Shown piece by piece: positions 8,646-16,803 of a DNA stretch of 64,000 nucleotides. The notes below the pieces were generated by a model. It searched no databases. It was not told the DNA's origin and was given only the letters and a program-made list of their open reading frames with translations. The position numbers and the translations under genes are program-made. The DNA comes from UBA1351 sp963677625 (lineage in GTDB: Bacteria > Bacillota > Clostridia > Lachnospirales > Vallitaleaceae), in the NCBI GenBank assembly GCA_963677625.2, contig CAXXSW010000007.1, positions 744,001 to 808,000 on the forward strand, given 5' to 3'. Within the stretch, counting starts at the first letter, position 1, and each line of letters opens with the position of its first letter.

Positions 8646-8690
8646 TTGATTTTGAGATATTTCCATGATATAATTATCTTAAATTTAAGA
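8646..8690 (+). promoter_or_regulatory. pirin promoter with overlapping palindromes
   Basis: TTGATT (8646-8651) and TATAAT (8669-8674) are 17 bp apart. A perfect 14-bp palindrome TCTTAAATTTAAGA (8677-8690) covers the expected transcript start, and an ATATCT/AGATAT inverted pair (8641-8660) overlaps the -35 region. The palindromes suggest repressor control; the regulator is not identifiable here. Confidence 0.65.
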
Positions 8691-8701
8691 CAATAATAAC
8701 A

Positions 8702-8768
8702 CTCGACCATGCAACCTGGTCTGGTCGTAAATCTTCCGATTTACTGCTCGACCATGCAACCTGGGAGG
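8702..8768 (+). promoter_or_regulatory. recurrent hairpin-SD leader, copy 2 (pirin gene)
   Basis: A hairpin GTAAATC-TTCC-GATTTAC (8727-8744), extended by TGGTCG/CGACCA, is followed by TGCTCGACCATGCAACCTGGGAGG-type sequence ending in the ribosome site. An 18-bp direct repeat (8702-8719 and 8747-8764, both CTCGACCATGCAACCTGG) flanks the hairpin with a 45-bp period, so the unit is partly duplicated. The element begins about 20 nt after the predicted transcript start. Confidence 0.7.
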
Positions 8769-8773
8769 TTCAT

Positions 8774-9475
8774 ATGATAAGAAAACTTTCACATAAAAAT
8801 ATGGGACGAAGTCAATTAGGATGGCTAGACAGCCATTTTCACTTCTCCTTTGCAGAGTATTACAATCCGAAAAATATGCATTTTGGTGTACTTAGAGTTC
8901 TCAATGACGATCTGATTGCGCCACATACTGGTTTCGATACCCATCCTCATAAGGACATGGAAATTATTACTTATGTAGTTAATGGACATTTATCTCATGC
9001 TGATAGTATGGGGAACGAACACACCATCCAGCGTGGTGAAGTCCAATATATGAGTGCAGGTACCGGTGTTTATCACAGCGAGTATAACCATGGTGATGAA
9101 ACCTCTAGACTTCTTCAACTCTGGATTATACCTGATAAAAAAGGCCATACACCTAATTATGGTGACTATCGTTTTACCTGGTCTGCCAGAGAGGGGCAAT
9201 GGCTCCATATGGTTTCGCCAATAAAAGGAAAAGGACCTATTCAGATTCACCAAGATGCCAATATATACGCCCTAAGTCTGGATAATGGGGAAAAAGCAAC
9301 CTTTGAACTTAAAGATAACCGTCAACTCTACCTAGTACAAATTGAAGGCGATAGCCTCATCAATGGCCTTGAAATGACAAGTAGAGACAGTCTTGAAGCT
9401 ATTGAAGAATCCATTGCAATAGAGTCAAAAACAAAAAGTCACTATCTTGCAGTTGAAATGGCAAAATACGATTAA
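8774..9475 (+). CDS. pirin-family cupin protein (YhaK-like)
   Basis: The 233-residue bicupin shows the pirin signature: a metal site in GFDTHPHKDMEIITYV (two His and Glu, residues about 55-65), then GEVQYMSAGTGVYHSEYN with the fourth ligand His. YhaK/YhhW/pirin proteins bind iron; some have quercetin 2,3-dioxygenase activity and others respond to redox or electrophile stress. A cytoplasmic redox-related role is inferred. It is monocistronic, with an operator-like palindrome at the promoter and the recurrent leader before GGGAGG. The following gene has its own promoter. Confidence 0.88.
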   Translation: MIRKLSHKNMGRSQLGWLDSHFHFSFAEYYNPKNMHFGVLRVLNDDLIAPHTGFDTHPHKDMEIITYVVNGHLSHADSMGNEHTIQRGEVQYMSAGTGVYHSEYNHGDETSRLLQLWIIPDKKGHTPNYGDYRFTWSAREGQWLHMVSPIKGKGPIQIHQDANIYALSLDNGEKATFELKDNRQLYLVQIEGDSLINGLEMTSRDSLEAIEESIAIESKTKSHYLAVEMAKYD

Positions 9476-9571
9476 CAGTTAAGGCTAATCATATAAATAT
9501 AGCTTTTGTCCAGATAATTTTGTTATGACTGATGTATGGCTCATTAGTACTAAAATACTTCCTAAAAACTC

Positions 9572-9602
9572 TTGACATGGAGTTCACTCCATGATGTAAA
9601 GT
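9572..9602 (+). promoter_or_regulatory. MerR-type promoter with 19-bp spacer and dyad operator
   Basis: TTGACA (9572-9577) and TAAAGT (9597-9602) are separated by 19 bp, the overlong spacer characteristic of MerR-activated promoters. A perfect dyad ATGGAGT-TC-ACTCCAT (9577-9592) fills the spacer. The MerR gene lies at the end of the same operon, so it is very likely the regulator that untwists this promoter when bound to its ligand. Confidence 0.85.
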
Positions 9603-9638
9603 AAAGATAATTAATTATCAGCAAAAGGAGAAATGGGA

Positions 9639-10889
9639 ATGAACAATTGGAAGGTTAATTTATATGTAGTATGGATTTCCCAAATCATTTCATTAATGGG
9701 CTTTGGACTTTGCCTACCATTTATTCCTTATTACATTCAGGATATGGGAATTACTGATACCAGCCAACTAAACTTGTATACAGGACTAATCAATTCTCTT
9801 CCTGCCCTTGGTATGGCCGTAATGGCACCAATTTGGGGATTACTTTCAGACCGTTTCGGACGTAAGACTATGATGTTACGTGCCGTTATTGCTGGATTTT
9901 TTATCTTGATTTTTATGGGTCTGGCATCTACACCAAACCAACTATTGATATTAAGATGTATTCAGGGTCTCTTTACCGGTACAGTAACTGCTGCTACTAC
10001 TTTAATAGCAAGTAATACTCCTGACCGTCGTATGTCTTATGCCCTTGGATTCCTTTCATCCTCCACTTTTATTGGTTATTCCTCCGGCCCTGTCATTGGG
10101 GGCTTTATTGCTGAATCTTTCGGTTATCAGATTACATTCTTTGTTGGAGCGGCTTTGATGCTTGTGAACTGCTTTATTGTACTCTTTATGGTCAAAGAAT
10201 CCAAGCAATCATATGCTAAGAAAAGTGCTAAACAAAATAAGGCAAATCGAAATCCAGATTTCAACAAAAAAATCTTCATTGGCTTAATGGCATCTCTCTT
10301 ATCTATCTTATTTTTACTGAGAATGTCACGGAGTATATTTACACCTTTCTTGTCCTTATACGTACAGGACATTCGAGGAACAATTGTAGGTAGCTCAAGT
10401 GTAACTGGTCTTATTAGTGGTCTTGCAGGTTTTGCTACAGCTTTATCCGGAATCATTAGCGGCAAGTTGGGTGACAAGTTTGAAAAAGTCAAAATCATGC
10501 GTATAGCTATGTTTTTCAGTTTTGCTATTGCTATACCACTCATGTTTATAAGTGACTTAAGAATATTTGCCCTTGTCTATAGCTTACTCATGTTTGCAGC
10601 AGGAGGTATCGAACCTCTTACTATGTCTATAACCAGTCAAAATACTCCTGCAGAAAAAAGGGGATTTCTTTTTGGCATACAGGCCATGGTTGCCAGCATA
10701 GGCTGGTCCTTATCTCCCATTATTGGTAGCTACTCTTCAACAAAGTATTCTTATTCCATTTTATTTGGTATAATATCAATAATCATGGCGATTGCTATGA
10801 TTGTCACCTTTAGTCCCTATATTCGACAACTAATGTCAAAAGACAAAGACTCTGATATTTTACCACAGGTAGTAGAGTCCGCCGATTAA
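9639..10889 (+). CDS. MFS multidrug-type efflux transporter
   Basis: A 416-residue membrane protein with 12 predicted transmembrane segments in two halves and the MFS motif A (GLLSDRFGRKTM) in the loop after segment 2, plus a related GKLGDKFEK in the second half. The PxxGxxxG-type run GYSSGPVIGGFIAE near segment 5 is the antiporter motif C seen in drug/proton exporters such as NorA, Bmr and MdtG. The ATG at 9639 is preferred over one at 9633 because AAGGAG is 8 bp away rather than 2. It is co-transcribed with a MerR regulator, like Bmr-BmrR and Blt-BltR. Drug efflux is inferred; the substrate is unknown. Confidence 0.85.
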   Translation: MNNWKVNLYVVWISQIISLMGFGLCLPFIPYYIQDMGITDTSQLNLYTGLINSLPALGMAVMAPIWGLLSDRFGRKTMMLRAVIAGFFILIFMGLASTPNQLLILRCIQGLFTGTVTAATTLIASNTPDRRMSYALGFLSSSTFIGYSSGPVIGGFIAESFGYQITFFVGAALMLVNCFIVLFMVKESKQSYAKKSAKQNKANRNPDFNKKIFIGLMASLLSILFLLRMSRSIFTPFLSLYVQDIRGTIVGSSSVTGLISGLAGFATALSGIISGKLGDKFEKVKIMRIAMFFSFAIAIPLMFISDLRIFALVYSLLMFAAGGIEPLTMSITSQNTPAEKRGFLFGIQAMVASIGWSLSPIIGSYSSTKYSYSILFGIISIIMAIAMIVTFSPYIRQLMSKDKDSDILPQVVESAD

Positions 10890-10903
10890 GTAGGAGAAGA
10901 TTC

Positions 10904-11362
10904 ATGAGAATTTCAGAAGTGTCTAAATTATTTGATCTTAGCGCTGACACCATACGTTATTATGAAAAAATAGGTCTCTTAGAACCCATAAGCAAAGATT
11001 TTAGGGGACGAAAAGATTATCAAGAGGCTGATCTAAGACGTCTTCGATTTGTAAAAACTATGAGAAAAGCCGGTGTCAGTACTGAACGTATTAAGACATA
11101 TGTGTGCCTTTTCAAAAAAGGAGAAGAAACTCTCCAAGTCAGAAAAAAAATATTAATCCAGCAACGAGATGAAATGGAAGAAAAACTCCATAATATGCAT
11201 ATTGTTTTTGATGAACTAAACTACACCATTGACCACTTTGATGAAACTTTTGCAAAATGGGAAAGAATGAAGCGTCATCCCGAAGAATTTACAGAAGAAG
11301 AATTGATGACAGCCGAAAAAGAACGCTCTATTTATTTCCTTGAAATCTCAGATTATCACTAA
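10904..11362 (+). CDS. MerR-family transcriptional regulator
   Basis: The 152-residue protein has the MerR winged helix (RISEVSKLFDLSADTIRYYEKIGLL) at residues 2-27, the second wing, and a coiled-coil dimer helix around residues 80-115. The C-terminal tail is short, so it lacks the large GyrI-like drug-binding domain of BmrR/BltR. The AdhR/short-MerR class is a better fit, and the signal may be small or reactive. No cysteine pair typical of metal sensors is seen. It lies 14 bp after the transporter and presumably controls the 19-bp-spacer promoter at 9572-9602. Confidence 0.88.
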   Translation: MRISEVSKLFDLSADTIRYYEKIGLLEPISKDFRGRKDYQEADLRRLRFVKTMRKAGVSTERIKTYVCLFKKGEETLQVRKKILIQQRDEMEEKLHNMHIVFDELNYTIDHFDETFAKWERMKRHPEEFTEEELMTAEKERSIYFLEISDYH

Positions 11363-11400
11363 TAAGCGTTTTTTTATACTGAATTTATAAAAATAAAACA

Positions 11401-11419
11401 AAGAGGCTTAGCCTCTTTT
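11401..11419. terminator. terminator between merR and accA, with a fragment of the dispersed repeat
   Basis: The stem AAGAGGC/GCCTCTT with a TTA loop is followed by T-rich sequence. The stretch from about 11396 to 11438 (AACAAAGAGGCT ... TCTAGAATAAAAAAA) has the same two ends as the dispersed repeat family, so the terminator may derive from a deleted copy. Confidence 0.7.
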
Positions 11420-11448
11420 CCTTTTATCTAGAATAAAAAAACCGAGAA

Positions 11449-12228
11449 TTAAAATCCCCGGTATCTTTCATATCTTTTTTCAGTTAATATGTCCTTATCC
11501 AAAGCCTTTAACTCTTTCAACTTCTCAATGACCATATCCTTCAAAGGATTAATTATCAAATCAAAACTTTCATGGGCTCCATCAAAAGGTTCTTCTATAA
11601 TCTCTTCAATAATATTGAGCTTGTGTAATTCTTCAGCAGTTATTTTCATTTCTTCAGCAGCCTGAGATGCCAGTGAACCGTTTTTGTATAGAATAGAGGC
11701 AAATCCTTCAGGGCTTAAGATAGAATAGATAGCATTTTCAAACATCCAAACCTCATCACTTACTGCCAGTGCTAAGGCACCACCTGAACCACCTTCTCCA
11801 ATAATAATAGAAAGTATTGGAACCTTCAAATCACTCATTTCGAAAAGATTTCTTGCAATGGCTTCACCTTGTCCCCGCTCTTCAGCTTCCAATCCACAAA
11901 AGGCTCCTGATGTATCCACAATATTAATAATAGGACGGTCAAATTTCTCGGCCTGTTTCATTAGACGTAAAGACTTTCTGTACCCTTCAGGATTACTCAT
12001 CCCAAAGTTCCTTTTAACCTTTTCACGTGTCTTAGAACCTTTTTCCTGACCGATAATAGTAACAGGTATATCACCTATAGTTCCTATTCCACCGATGATT
12101 GCAGAATCGTCACTAAAGAAACGGTCACCATGAAGTTCCATAAAGTCAGGACAAAAGTGTTCAATATATTTAATGGCTGTGGGACGGTCTGTCCGTCTCG
12201 CTTTAAGTACGCGATCCCATGCTTTCAT
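11449..12228 (-). CDS. accA: acetyl-CoA carboxylase carboxyltransferase subunit alpha
   Basis: The 259-residue protein contains the carboxyltransferase alpha motifs: a FMELHGDRFFSDD start, NFGMSNPEGYRKSLRLM, the oxyanion-hole glycines in IIGEGGSGGALALAVSDEVWM, and ENAIYSILSPEGFASIL. It pairs with AccD to move CO2 from biotin-carrier protein to acetyl-CoA, giving malonyl-CoA. It is on the short side compared with E. coli AccA (319), lacking the N-terminal helical extension, as in many Firmicutes. It is the last gene of the fatty acid operon; a 126-bp gap with a GACAGGT/ACCTGTC hairpin separates it from accD. Confidence 0.95.
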   Translation of the reverse strand: MKAWDRVLKARRTDRPTAIKYIEHFCPDFMELHGDRFFSDDSAIIGGIGTIGDIPVTIIGQEKGSKTREKVKRNFGMSNPEGYRKSLRLMKQAEKFDRPIINIVDTSGAFCGLEAEERGQGEAIARNLFEMSDLKVPILSIIIGEGGSGGALALAVSDEVWMFENAIYSILSPEGFASILYKNGSLASQAAEEMKITAEELHKLNIIEEIIEEPFDGAHESFDLIINPLKDMVIEKLKELKALDKDILTEKRYERYRGF

Positions 12229-12244
12229 TTTTCACTTCCTTACT

Positions 12245-12265
12245 GACAGGTTATTCTTACCTGTC
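12245..12265. other. small hairpin in the accD-accA gap
   Basis: The 7-bp inverted repeat GACAGGT-N7-ACCTGTC lies in the 126-bp spacer between accD and accA. There is no T-run, so it is more likely an mRNA processing or stability element than a terminator. Confidence 0.4.
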
Positions 12266-12354
12266 CTGAAATCAATCTTACGACAATCTTAATGAAATCA
12301 ATCCATCATTCACCTATAGTCTTCAATACTTCTTTGACTTGGCTAAGAAACCAA

Positions 12355-13212
12355 CTAGGCAAAATGATGTAGCTTTAAAAGTCTTACCAGCTTATCCTTC
12401 AACTCACCACGTTTAACTATGGCATCAATAAATCCATGCTCCAGTAAAAATTCTGCTTTTTGAAAACCTTCCGGTAATTCCTGCCTAATGGTATCACGAA
12501 TAACTCTAGGGCCGGCAAAACCTATAAAGGCTCCTGGTTCCGACAGAATAATATCACCTAGCATAGCGAAACTGGCAGTAACACCACCAGAAGTTGGGTC
12601 AGTCAATACGGTAATGTAGAGACCGCCAGCTTCGTGGTGTTTTTTAAGTGCAGCAGAGGTTTTAGCCATTTGCATAAGGGAGACGATTCCTTCTTGCATT
12701 CTGGCTCCACCGCTGGCAGTAAAAATAATAAGAGGCAAACTTTGGTCAGTAGCATATTCAGTGAGGAGACTTATTTTTTCTCCTACAACACGACCCATAG
12801 ACCCCATAAGAAATCTTGAGTCCATAACACCGATAGCCACTTCAATGCCATCAATGGTGCCTGTCCCAGTGACAACACCTTCATCGATAGCTGTTTTTTC
12901 TTTCAGACTTTGGATTTTCTCATCATAACCTTCAAAATTCAAAACATTAAAGGTTTCAAGATTCGAAAACATATTCTTGAAAGAATCTTGGTCAAGAATA
13001 AGCTCTAAACGGTCTGGTGCACTCATTCTAAAGTGCTTTTCACAGTTGTGACATATATGTAAATTATTGGAAAAATCTTCTTTATAAATCACCTGTCCAC
13101 AATAGCTACATTTGATCCAAGAACCATTAGGAACATTGGGTTCGTCCGAATGTACTACCTTTGTTGTGGACGGCATCTGAATGTACTTGGTTTTCTTAAA
13201 ACTTATTTTCAT
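12355..13212 (-). CDS. accD: acetyl-CoA carboxylase carboxyltransferase subunit beta
   Basis: The 285-residue protein has the AccD N-terminal four-cysteine zinc ribbon (CSYCGQVIYKED then CHNC, residues about 36-57) and the crotonase-like core with GGARMQEGIVSLMQMAKTSAAL and DPTSGGVTASFAMLGD. It forms the carboxyltransferase with AccA. The start follows AAGGAGATTAGG. It is the tenth gene of the cluster, 29 bp after accC. Confidence 0.95.
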   Translation of the reverse strand: MKISFKKTKYIQMPSTTKVVHSDEPNVPNGSWIKCSYCGQVIYKEDFSNNLHICHNCEKHFRMSAPDRLELILDQDSFKNMFSNLETFNVLNFEGYDEKIQSLKEKTAIDEGVVTGTGTIDGIEVAIGVMDSRFLMGSMGRVVGEKISLLTEYATDQSLPLIIFTASGGARMQEGIVSLMQMAKTSAALKKHHEAGGLYITVLTDPTSGGVTASFAMLGDIILSEPGAFIGFAGPRVIRDTIRQELPEGFQKAEFLLEHGFIDAIVKRGELKDKLVRLLKLHHFA

Positions 13213-13241
13213 CCTAATCTCCTTGATCTAATAGACAGACA

Positions 13242-14588
13242 TTAAGACCTAGATTGCATCTTCTCAATAAAGCTGGTATCGTAATCTCCTTCAATAAAAG
13301 AAGGCTCATCTAAAATCTCATAGTGAAAATCAATATTAGTCGTAATACCTTCAACAATAAATTCACCTAAGGCAGATTTCATTTTAGCCATTGCTTCCTG
13401 TCTGTCCTTTCCATGGACAATAAGTTTTGCCAACATGGAATCATAATAGGGAGCTACGGTGTATCCTTGATATATAGAACCATCAATACGGATACCTTTA
13501 CCTCCCGGCATAAAAAGACTGGTAATTTTTCCTGGTGACGGTCTGAAATCTTTAGAGGCATCTTCAGCATTAATCCGACATTCAATGGCATGACCATTTA
13601 AGTTAACGTCTTTTTGTGTCATCCCCAAAGGAAGTCCTGCAGCAACTTCAATCTGTTTCTTTATTAAGTCAACTCCAGTAATCATCTCTGTAATAGGATG
13701 TTCCACCTGGATTCTTGTATTCATTTCCATGAAGAAAAACTCGTTTTTATCATTAAGAAGGAACTCAACGGTGCCTGCATTATAATAGCCGATAGCTTTT
13801 GCAGCCTTAACAGCTACATCACCCATTTTTTTTCGAAGTTTAGGCGTTAGTGCAGCTGAAGGAGCTTCTTCAACGATTTTTTGATGACGACGCTGTACGG
13901 AGCAATCACGTTCACCCAAATGAATGACATTTCCCTTTTCATCACCTATAATCTGGAATTCAATATGCTTAGGATTGACAACATAACGTTCCATATACAT
14001 ATCTTTGTCTCCAAAGCAAGCAGCAGCTTCTTTTTGGGCCAATACAAACATGGACTTAACTTCTTCCAGATTTGCAGCGACTCGCATACCTTTTCCACCA
14101 CCACCGTTGGCAGCTTTTATTATCAATGGAAAACCAATTTCAGGAGCAATTTCTACTGCCTTATTTACGTCAACAATAACACCATCTGTGCCTGGAACTA
14201 CCGGAACACCAGCATTAATCATGGTCTCTCTAGCTTTGGATTTATGCCCCATAAGCTCCATCATTTCTGATGTAGGACCAATGAGTTTAATATTCGACTC
14301 TTCACAGATTTTTGCAAACTTAGCATTTTCTGATAGAAAACCGAATCCAGGATGTATAGCATTGGCACCGGTAATAACCGCTGCACTAATAATCCTAGTA
14401 ATATCAAGATAGGAATCTGTCGCCTTAGCAGGTCCAATACATACAGACTCGTCAGCTAGCATGGCATGAAGAGAGTCTTCATCTGCAGTAGAATATACAG
14501 CTACAGTATGAATACCTAGTTCACGACAGGCCCTAATGATACGAACTGCAATTTCACCACGATTAGCTATTAGTATTTTATTAAACAT
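13242..14588 (-). CDS. accC: acetyl-CoA carboxylase, biotin carboxylase subunit
   Basis: The 448-residue ATP-grasp enzyme has the expected full length. It has the N-terminal KILIANRGEIAVRIIRACRE motif, the glycine-rich ATP loop GGGGKGMRV near residue 165, and the catalytic region EMNTRIQVEHPITE near 290. It carboxylates biotin on AccB with bicarbonate and ATP. It lies 4 bp after fabZ, indicating tight coupling. Confidence 0.96.
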   Translation of the reverse strand: MFNKILIANRGEIAVRIIRACRELGIHTVAVYSTADEDSLHAMLADESVCIGPAKATDSYLDITRIISAAVITGANAIHPGFGFLSENAKFAKICEESNIKLIGPTSEMMELMGHKSKARETMINAGVPVVPGTDGVIVDVNKAVEIAPEIGFPLIIKAANGGGGKGMRVAANLEEVKSMFVLAQKEAAACFGDKDMYMERYVVNPKHIEFQIIGDEKGNVIHLGERDCSVQRRHQKIVEEAPSAALTPKLRKKMGDVAVKAAKAIGYYNAGTVEFLLNDKNEFFFMEMNTRIQVEHPITEMITGVDLIKKQIEVAAGLPLGMTQKDVNLNGHAIECRINAEDASKDFRPSPGKITSLFMPGGKGIRIDGSIYQGYTVAPYYDSMLAKLIVHGKDRQEAMAKMKSALGEFIVEGITTNIDFHYEILDEPSFIEGDYDTSFIEKMQSRS

Positions 14589-14592
14589 AGGA

Positions 14593-15018
14593 TCACCTAC
14601 CTACAAAAAAGGTTAGCTCTGCAGATACGGCCAGTTCATCACCGACTTTTGCAATGGCTTTTCCAATGCCCACAGGACCTTTTTCCTTGATAATCTCTAC
14701 ACTTAAAGTTAAGGTATCTCCAGGTACAACTTTCCTTTTAAACCTAGCTTTATCAATGCCTCCAAAAAATGCAATTTTCCCTTTATTTTCTTCTTTAGAT
14801 AAAATGGTGACTGCACCAGTTTGCGCTAATGCTTCTATAATAAGGACTCCCGGCATAACCGGCTCTTCAGGAAAATGACCTTTAAAAAAATATTCATTAT
14901 AGGTCACATTTTTAATACCACGGGCACTTACCCCCGGTTCATACTCATCAATTCGGTCAATAAGTAAAAACGGTTCTCTATGAGGGATGATTTCCATAAT
15001 TTCTTTAATATTCAACAT
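14593..15018 (-). CDS. fabZ: 3-hydroxyacyl-ACP dehydratase
   Basis: The 141-residue hot-dog-fold protein has the FabZ active-site motif HFPEEPVMPGVLIIEALAQTG with catalytic His and Glu near residues 48-62. It dehydrates 3-hydroxyacyl-ACP to trans-2-enoyl-ACP in the elongation cycle. No FabA- or FabM-type gene is in the window, so unsaturated fatty acid synthesis must depend on this enzyme, on FabF, or on genes elsewhere. AGGAGG precedes the ATG. Confidence 0.95.
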   Translation of the reverse strand: MLNIKEIMEIIPHREPFLLIDRIDEYEPGVSARGIKNVTYNEYFFKGHFPEEPVMPGVLIIEALAQTGAVTILSKEENKGKIAFFGGIDKARFKRKVVPGDTLTLSVEIIKEKGPVGIGKAIAKVGDELAVSAELTFFVGR

Positions 15019-15030
15019 ATAATCATCCTC

Positions 15031-15540
15031 CTAAACAATTCTAAAGAGAGGTTGTCCGTATTCAACACCTTCTTCATTTTCAACAAGAATCTCTACAATT
15101 TCACCATCTGCATCAGCTTCAATTTCATTCATCAATTTCATAGCTTCAATAATACAAAGAACATCACCTTTTTTGACCTTACTTCCTACACTTACAAAAG
15201 CTTCGGCATCGGGACTACCAGCTGAATAAAACGTTCCGACAATTGGCGATTCAACCAAGTGACCACCTTTAGCAGCAGTTTCAACTATAGGATCTTGATG
15301 GTTGATTTCTTTTTCAGACCCTTGCTGGTCCTGATTTGTAGCAAGTGAGTCTGGTCTTGATTGAACTGGGGCTGCAATTACAGGTGCTGGAGGAGCTTGC
15401 ACTCCAGCCTGTCCTCCACTAAGTCCTGCATATTCTGAATTTGACAAAAGAATATGTGATCCTTCATGGGTAACATCTATATGTTTATACCCTGTTTCTG
15501 TCAGGGTTTTTATTAGGTCTAGTACTTCATTGGTATTCAT
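15031..15540 (-). CDS. accB: acetyl-CoA carboxylase biotin carboxyl carrier protein
   Basis: The 169-residue protein ends with a biotinyl domain with the biotinylation motif EAMKLMNEI (target Lys near residue 133) and the thumb-containing fold. Before it is a flexible Pro/Ala/Gln-rich linker (residues about 45-80). The N-terminal NEVLDLIKTLTETG helix is standard for BCCP. It carries CO2 between AccC and AccAD. Confidence 0.95.
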   Translation of the reverse strand: MNTNEVLDLIKTLTETGYKHIDVTHEGSHILLSNSEYAGLSGGQAGVQAPPAPVIAAPVQSRPDSLATNQDQQGSEKEINHQDPIVETAAKGGHLVESPIVGTFYSAGSPDAEAFVSVGSKVKKGDVLCIIEAMKLMNEIEADADGEIVEILVENEEGVEYGQPLFRIV

Positions 15541-15557
15541 CTTGTCTCCTCCTAGAA

Positions 15558-16793
15558 TTAGTCTACGTATTTTTTGAAAAGAATAGACGCATTATGTCCA
15601 CCAAAACCAAGTGAATTACTAATGGCATAATTGATTTCACTTGCTTGGCCCTTGTGTGGTACATAGTCAAGATCACAGTTTTCGTCTGAAGTTTCCAATC
15701 CTGTTGTTGGATGGACAAACTGATCTTCAATGGATTTAACAACAACAACAGCTTCTACACCACCAGCTGCACCAAGAAGGTGACCTGTCATGGATTTTGT
15801 TGAATTAATTTTTAGCTTATAGGCATGATCACCAAAAGCATTTTTAATGGCCAGTGTTTCAAAATGGTCATTATATGGAGTGGATGTACCATGAGCGTTA
15901 ATATAATTAACTTGGCTTGGATCAACATTAGCCATTTTCATAGCAAACTCCATAGCTTTACCTGCACCGGTTCCGGCTGGGTCTGGACTGGTTAAGTGAT
16001 AAGCATCACAGGTTGCTCCATATCCAACCAACTCAGCCAAAATCTTAGCTCCACGGGCTTTTGCATGTTCCAGTTCTTCAAGAACAAGAACGCCTGCACC
16101 TTCACCCATAACAAAGCCATCACGGTCTTTATCAAAAGGTCTTGAAGCTGTTTTTGGATCTTCATTAGTAGAAAGAGCTGTCATAGTTGCAAAACCTGCA
16201 ACACCAAGAGGTACAATAGAGGATTCTGCACCACCGGCAAGCATTACATCGGCAGTTCCAAATACAATAGACTTAAAAGCTTCTCCAATAGAGTGTGTAC
16301 CGGAGGCACAAGCGGTAACCACGTTAATATTGATTCCCTTCATACCAAGCTCGATTGCAATATTTCCTGAAGCCATATTGGTAATGATTTTAGGAATTAA
16401 GGATGGTGAAACACGGTGTGGTCCCTTATTAAGCAACTTCTGCTCTTCTTGCTCAATCGTTCCAAGCCCACCGATACCACTAGATACAATAACTCCTACA
16501 CGATATGGATCCTCTTTATCTAGATCAATACCAGCATTGGTCCATGCTTCCTTAGCAGCCGCAACAGCAAACTGGGCGAAAACATCGTATTTTCTTGCAT
16601 TCTTACGATCCATATAGTTTTTAGGATCAAAATCTTTAACTTCGCCAGCCAATTTTACAGTATAATCTGTCGTATCAAAATGTGTAATAGGCCCAATGCC
16701 TGAAACACCACTTTTTAAGTTATCCCATGTACTTTTTACATCAAGACCGATTGGTGTAATTGCACCAAGTCCTGTAATTACAACTCTTCTCAT
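15558..16793 (-). CDS. fabF: beta-ketoacyl-ACP synthase II
   Basis: The 411-residue thiolase-fold condensing enzyme has the Cys-His-His triad: Cys in TACASGTHSIGEAF, His in NAHGTSTPYND and His in KSMTGHLLGAAGG. It elongates acyl-ACP with malonyl-ACP. Length and motifs fit FabF. It is the only elongating KAS in the window (FabH initiates). Confidence 0.96.
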   Translation of the reverse strand: MRRVVITGLGAITPIGLDVKSTWDNLKSGVSGIGPITHFDTTDYTVKLAGEVKDFDPKNYMDRKNARKYDVFAQFAVAAAKEAWTNAGIDLDKEDPYRVGVIVSSGIGGLGTIEQEEQKLLNKGPHRVSPSLIPKIITNMASGNIAIELGMKGININVVTACASGTHSIGEAFKSIVFGTADVMLAGGAESSIVPLGVAGFATMTALSTNEDPKTASRPFDKDRDGFVMGEGAGVLVLEELEHAKARGAKILAELVGYGATCDAYHLTSPDPAGTGAGKAMEFAMKMANVDPSQVNYINAHGTSTPYNDHFETLAIKNAFGDHAYKLKINSTKSMTGHLLGAAGGVEAVVVVKSIEDQFVHPTTGLETSDENCDLDYVPHKGQASEINYAISNSLGFGGHNASILFKKYVD

Positions 16794-16803
16794 AATCGTC
16801 TCC

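Noticed and set aside
8702..8768. Known preQ1, fluoride or SAM riboswitch upstream of pirin
   Set aside because: None of the conserved core sequences of these classes is present; only the local recurrent hairpin is.
13881..14412. Long open frames on the plus strand opposite accC
   Set aside because: Composition is that of an antisense shadow of a conserved gene; no ribosome site and no recognisable domain. The same holds for the other plus-strand frames opposite fab, hut and ABC genes.
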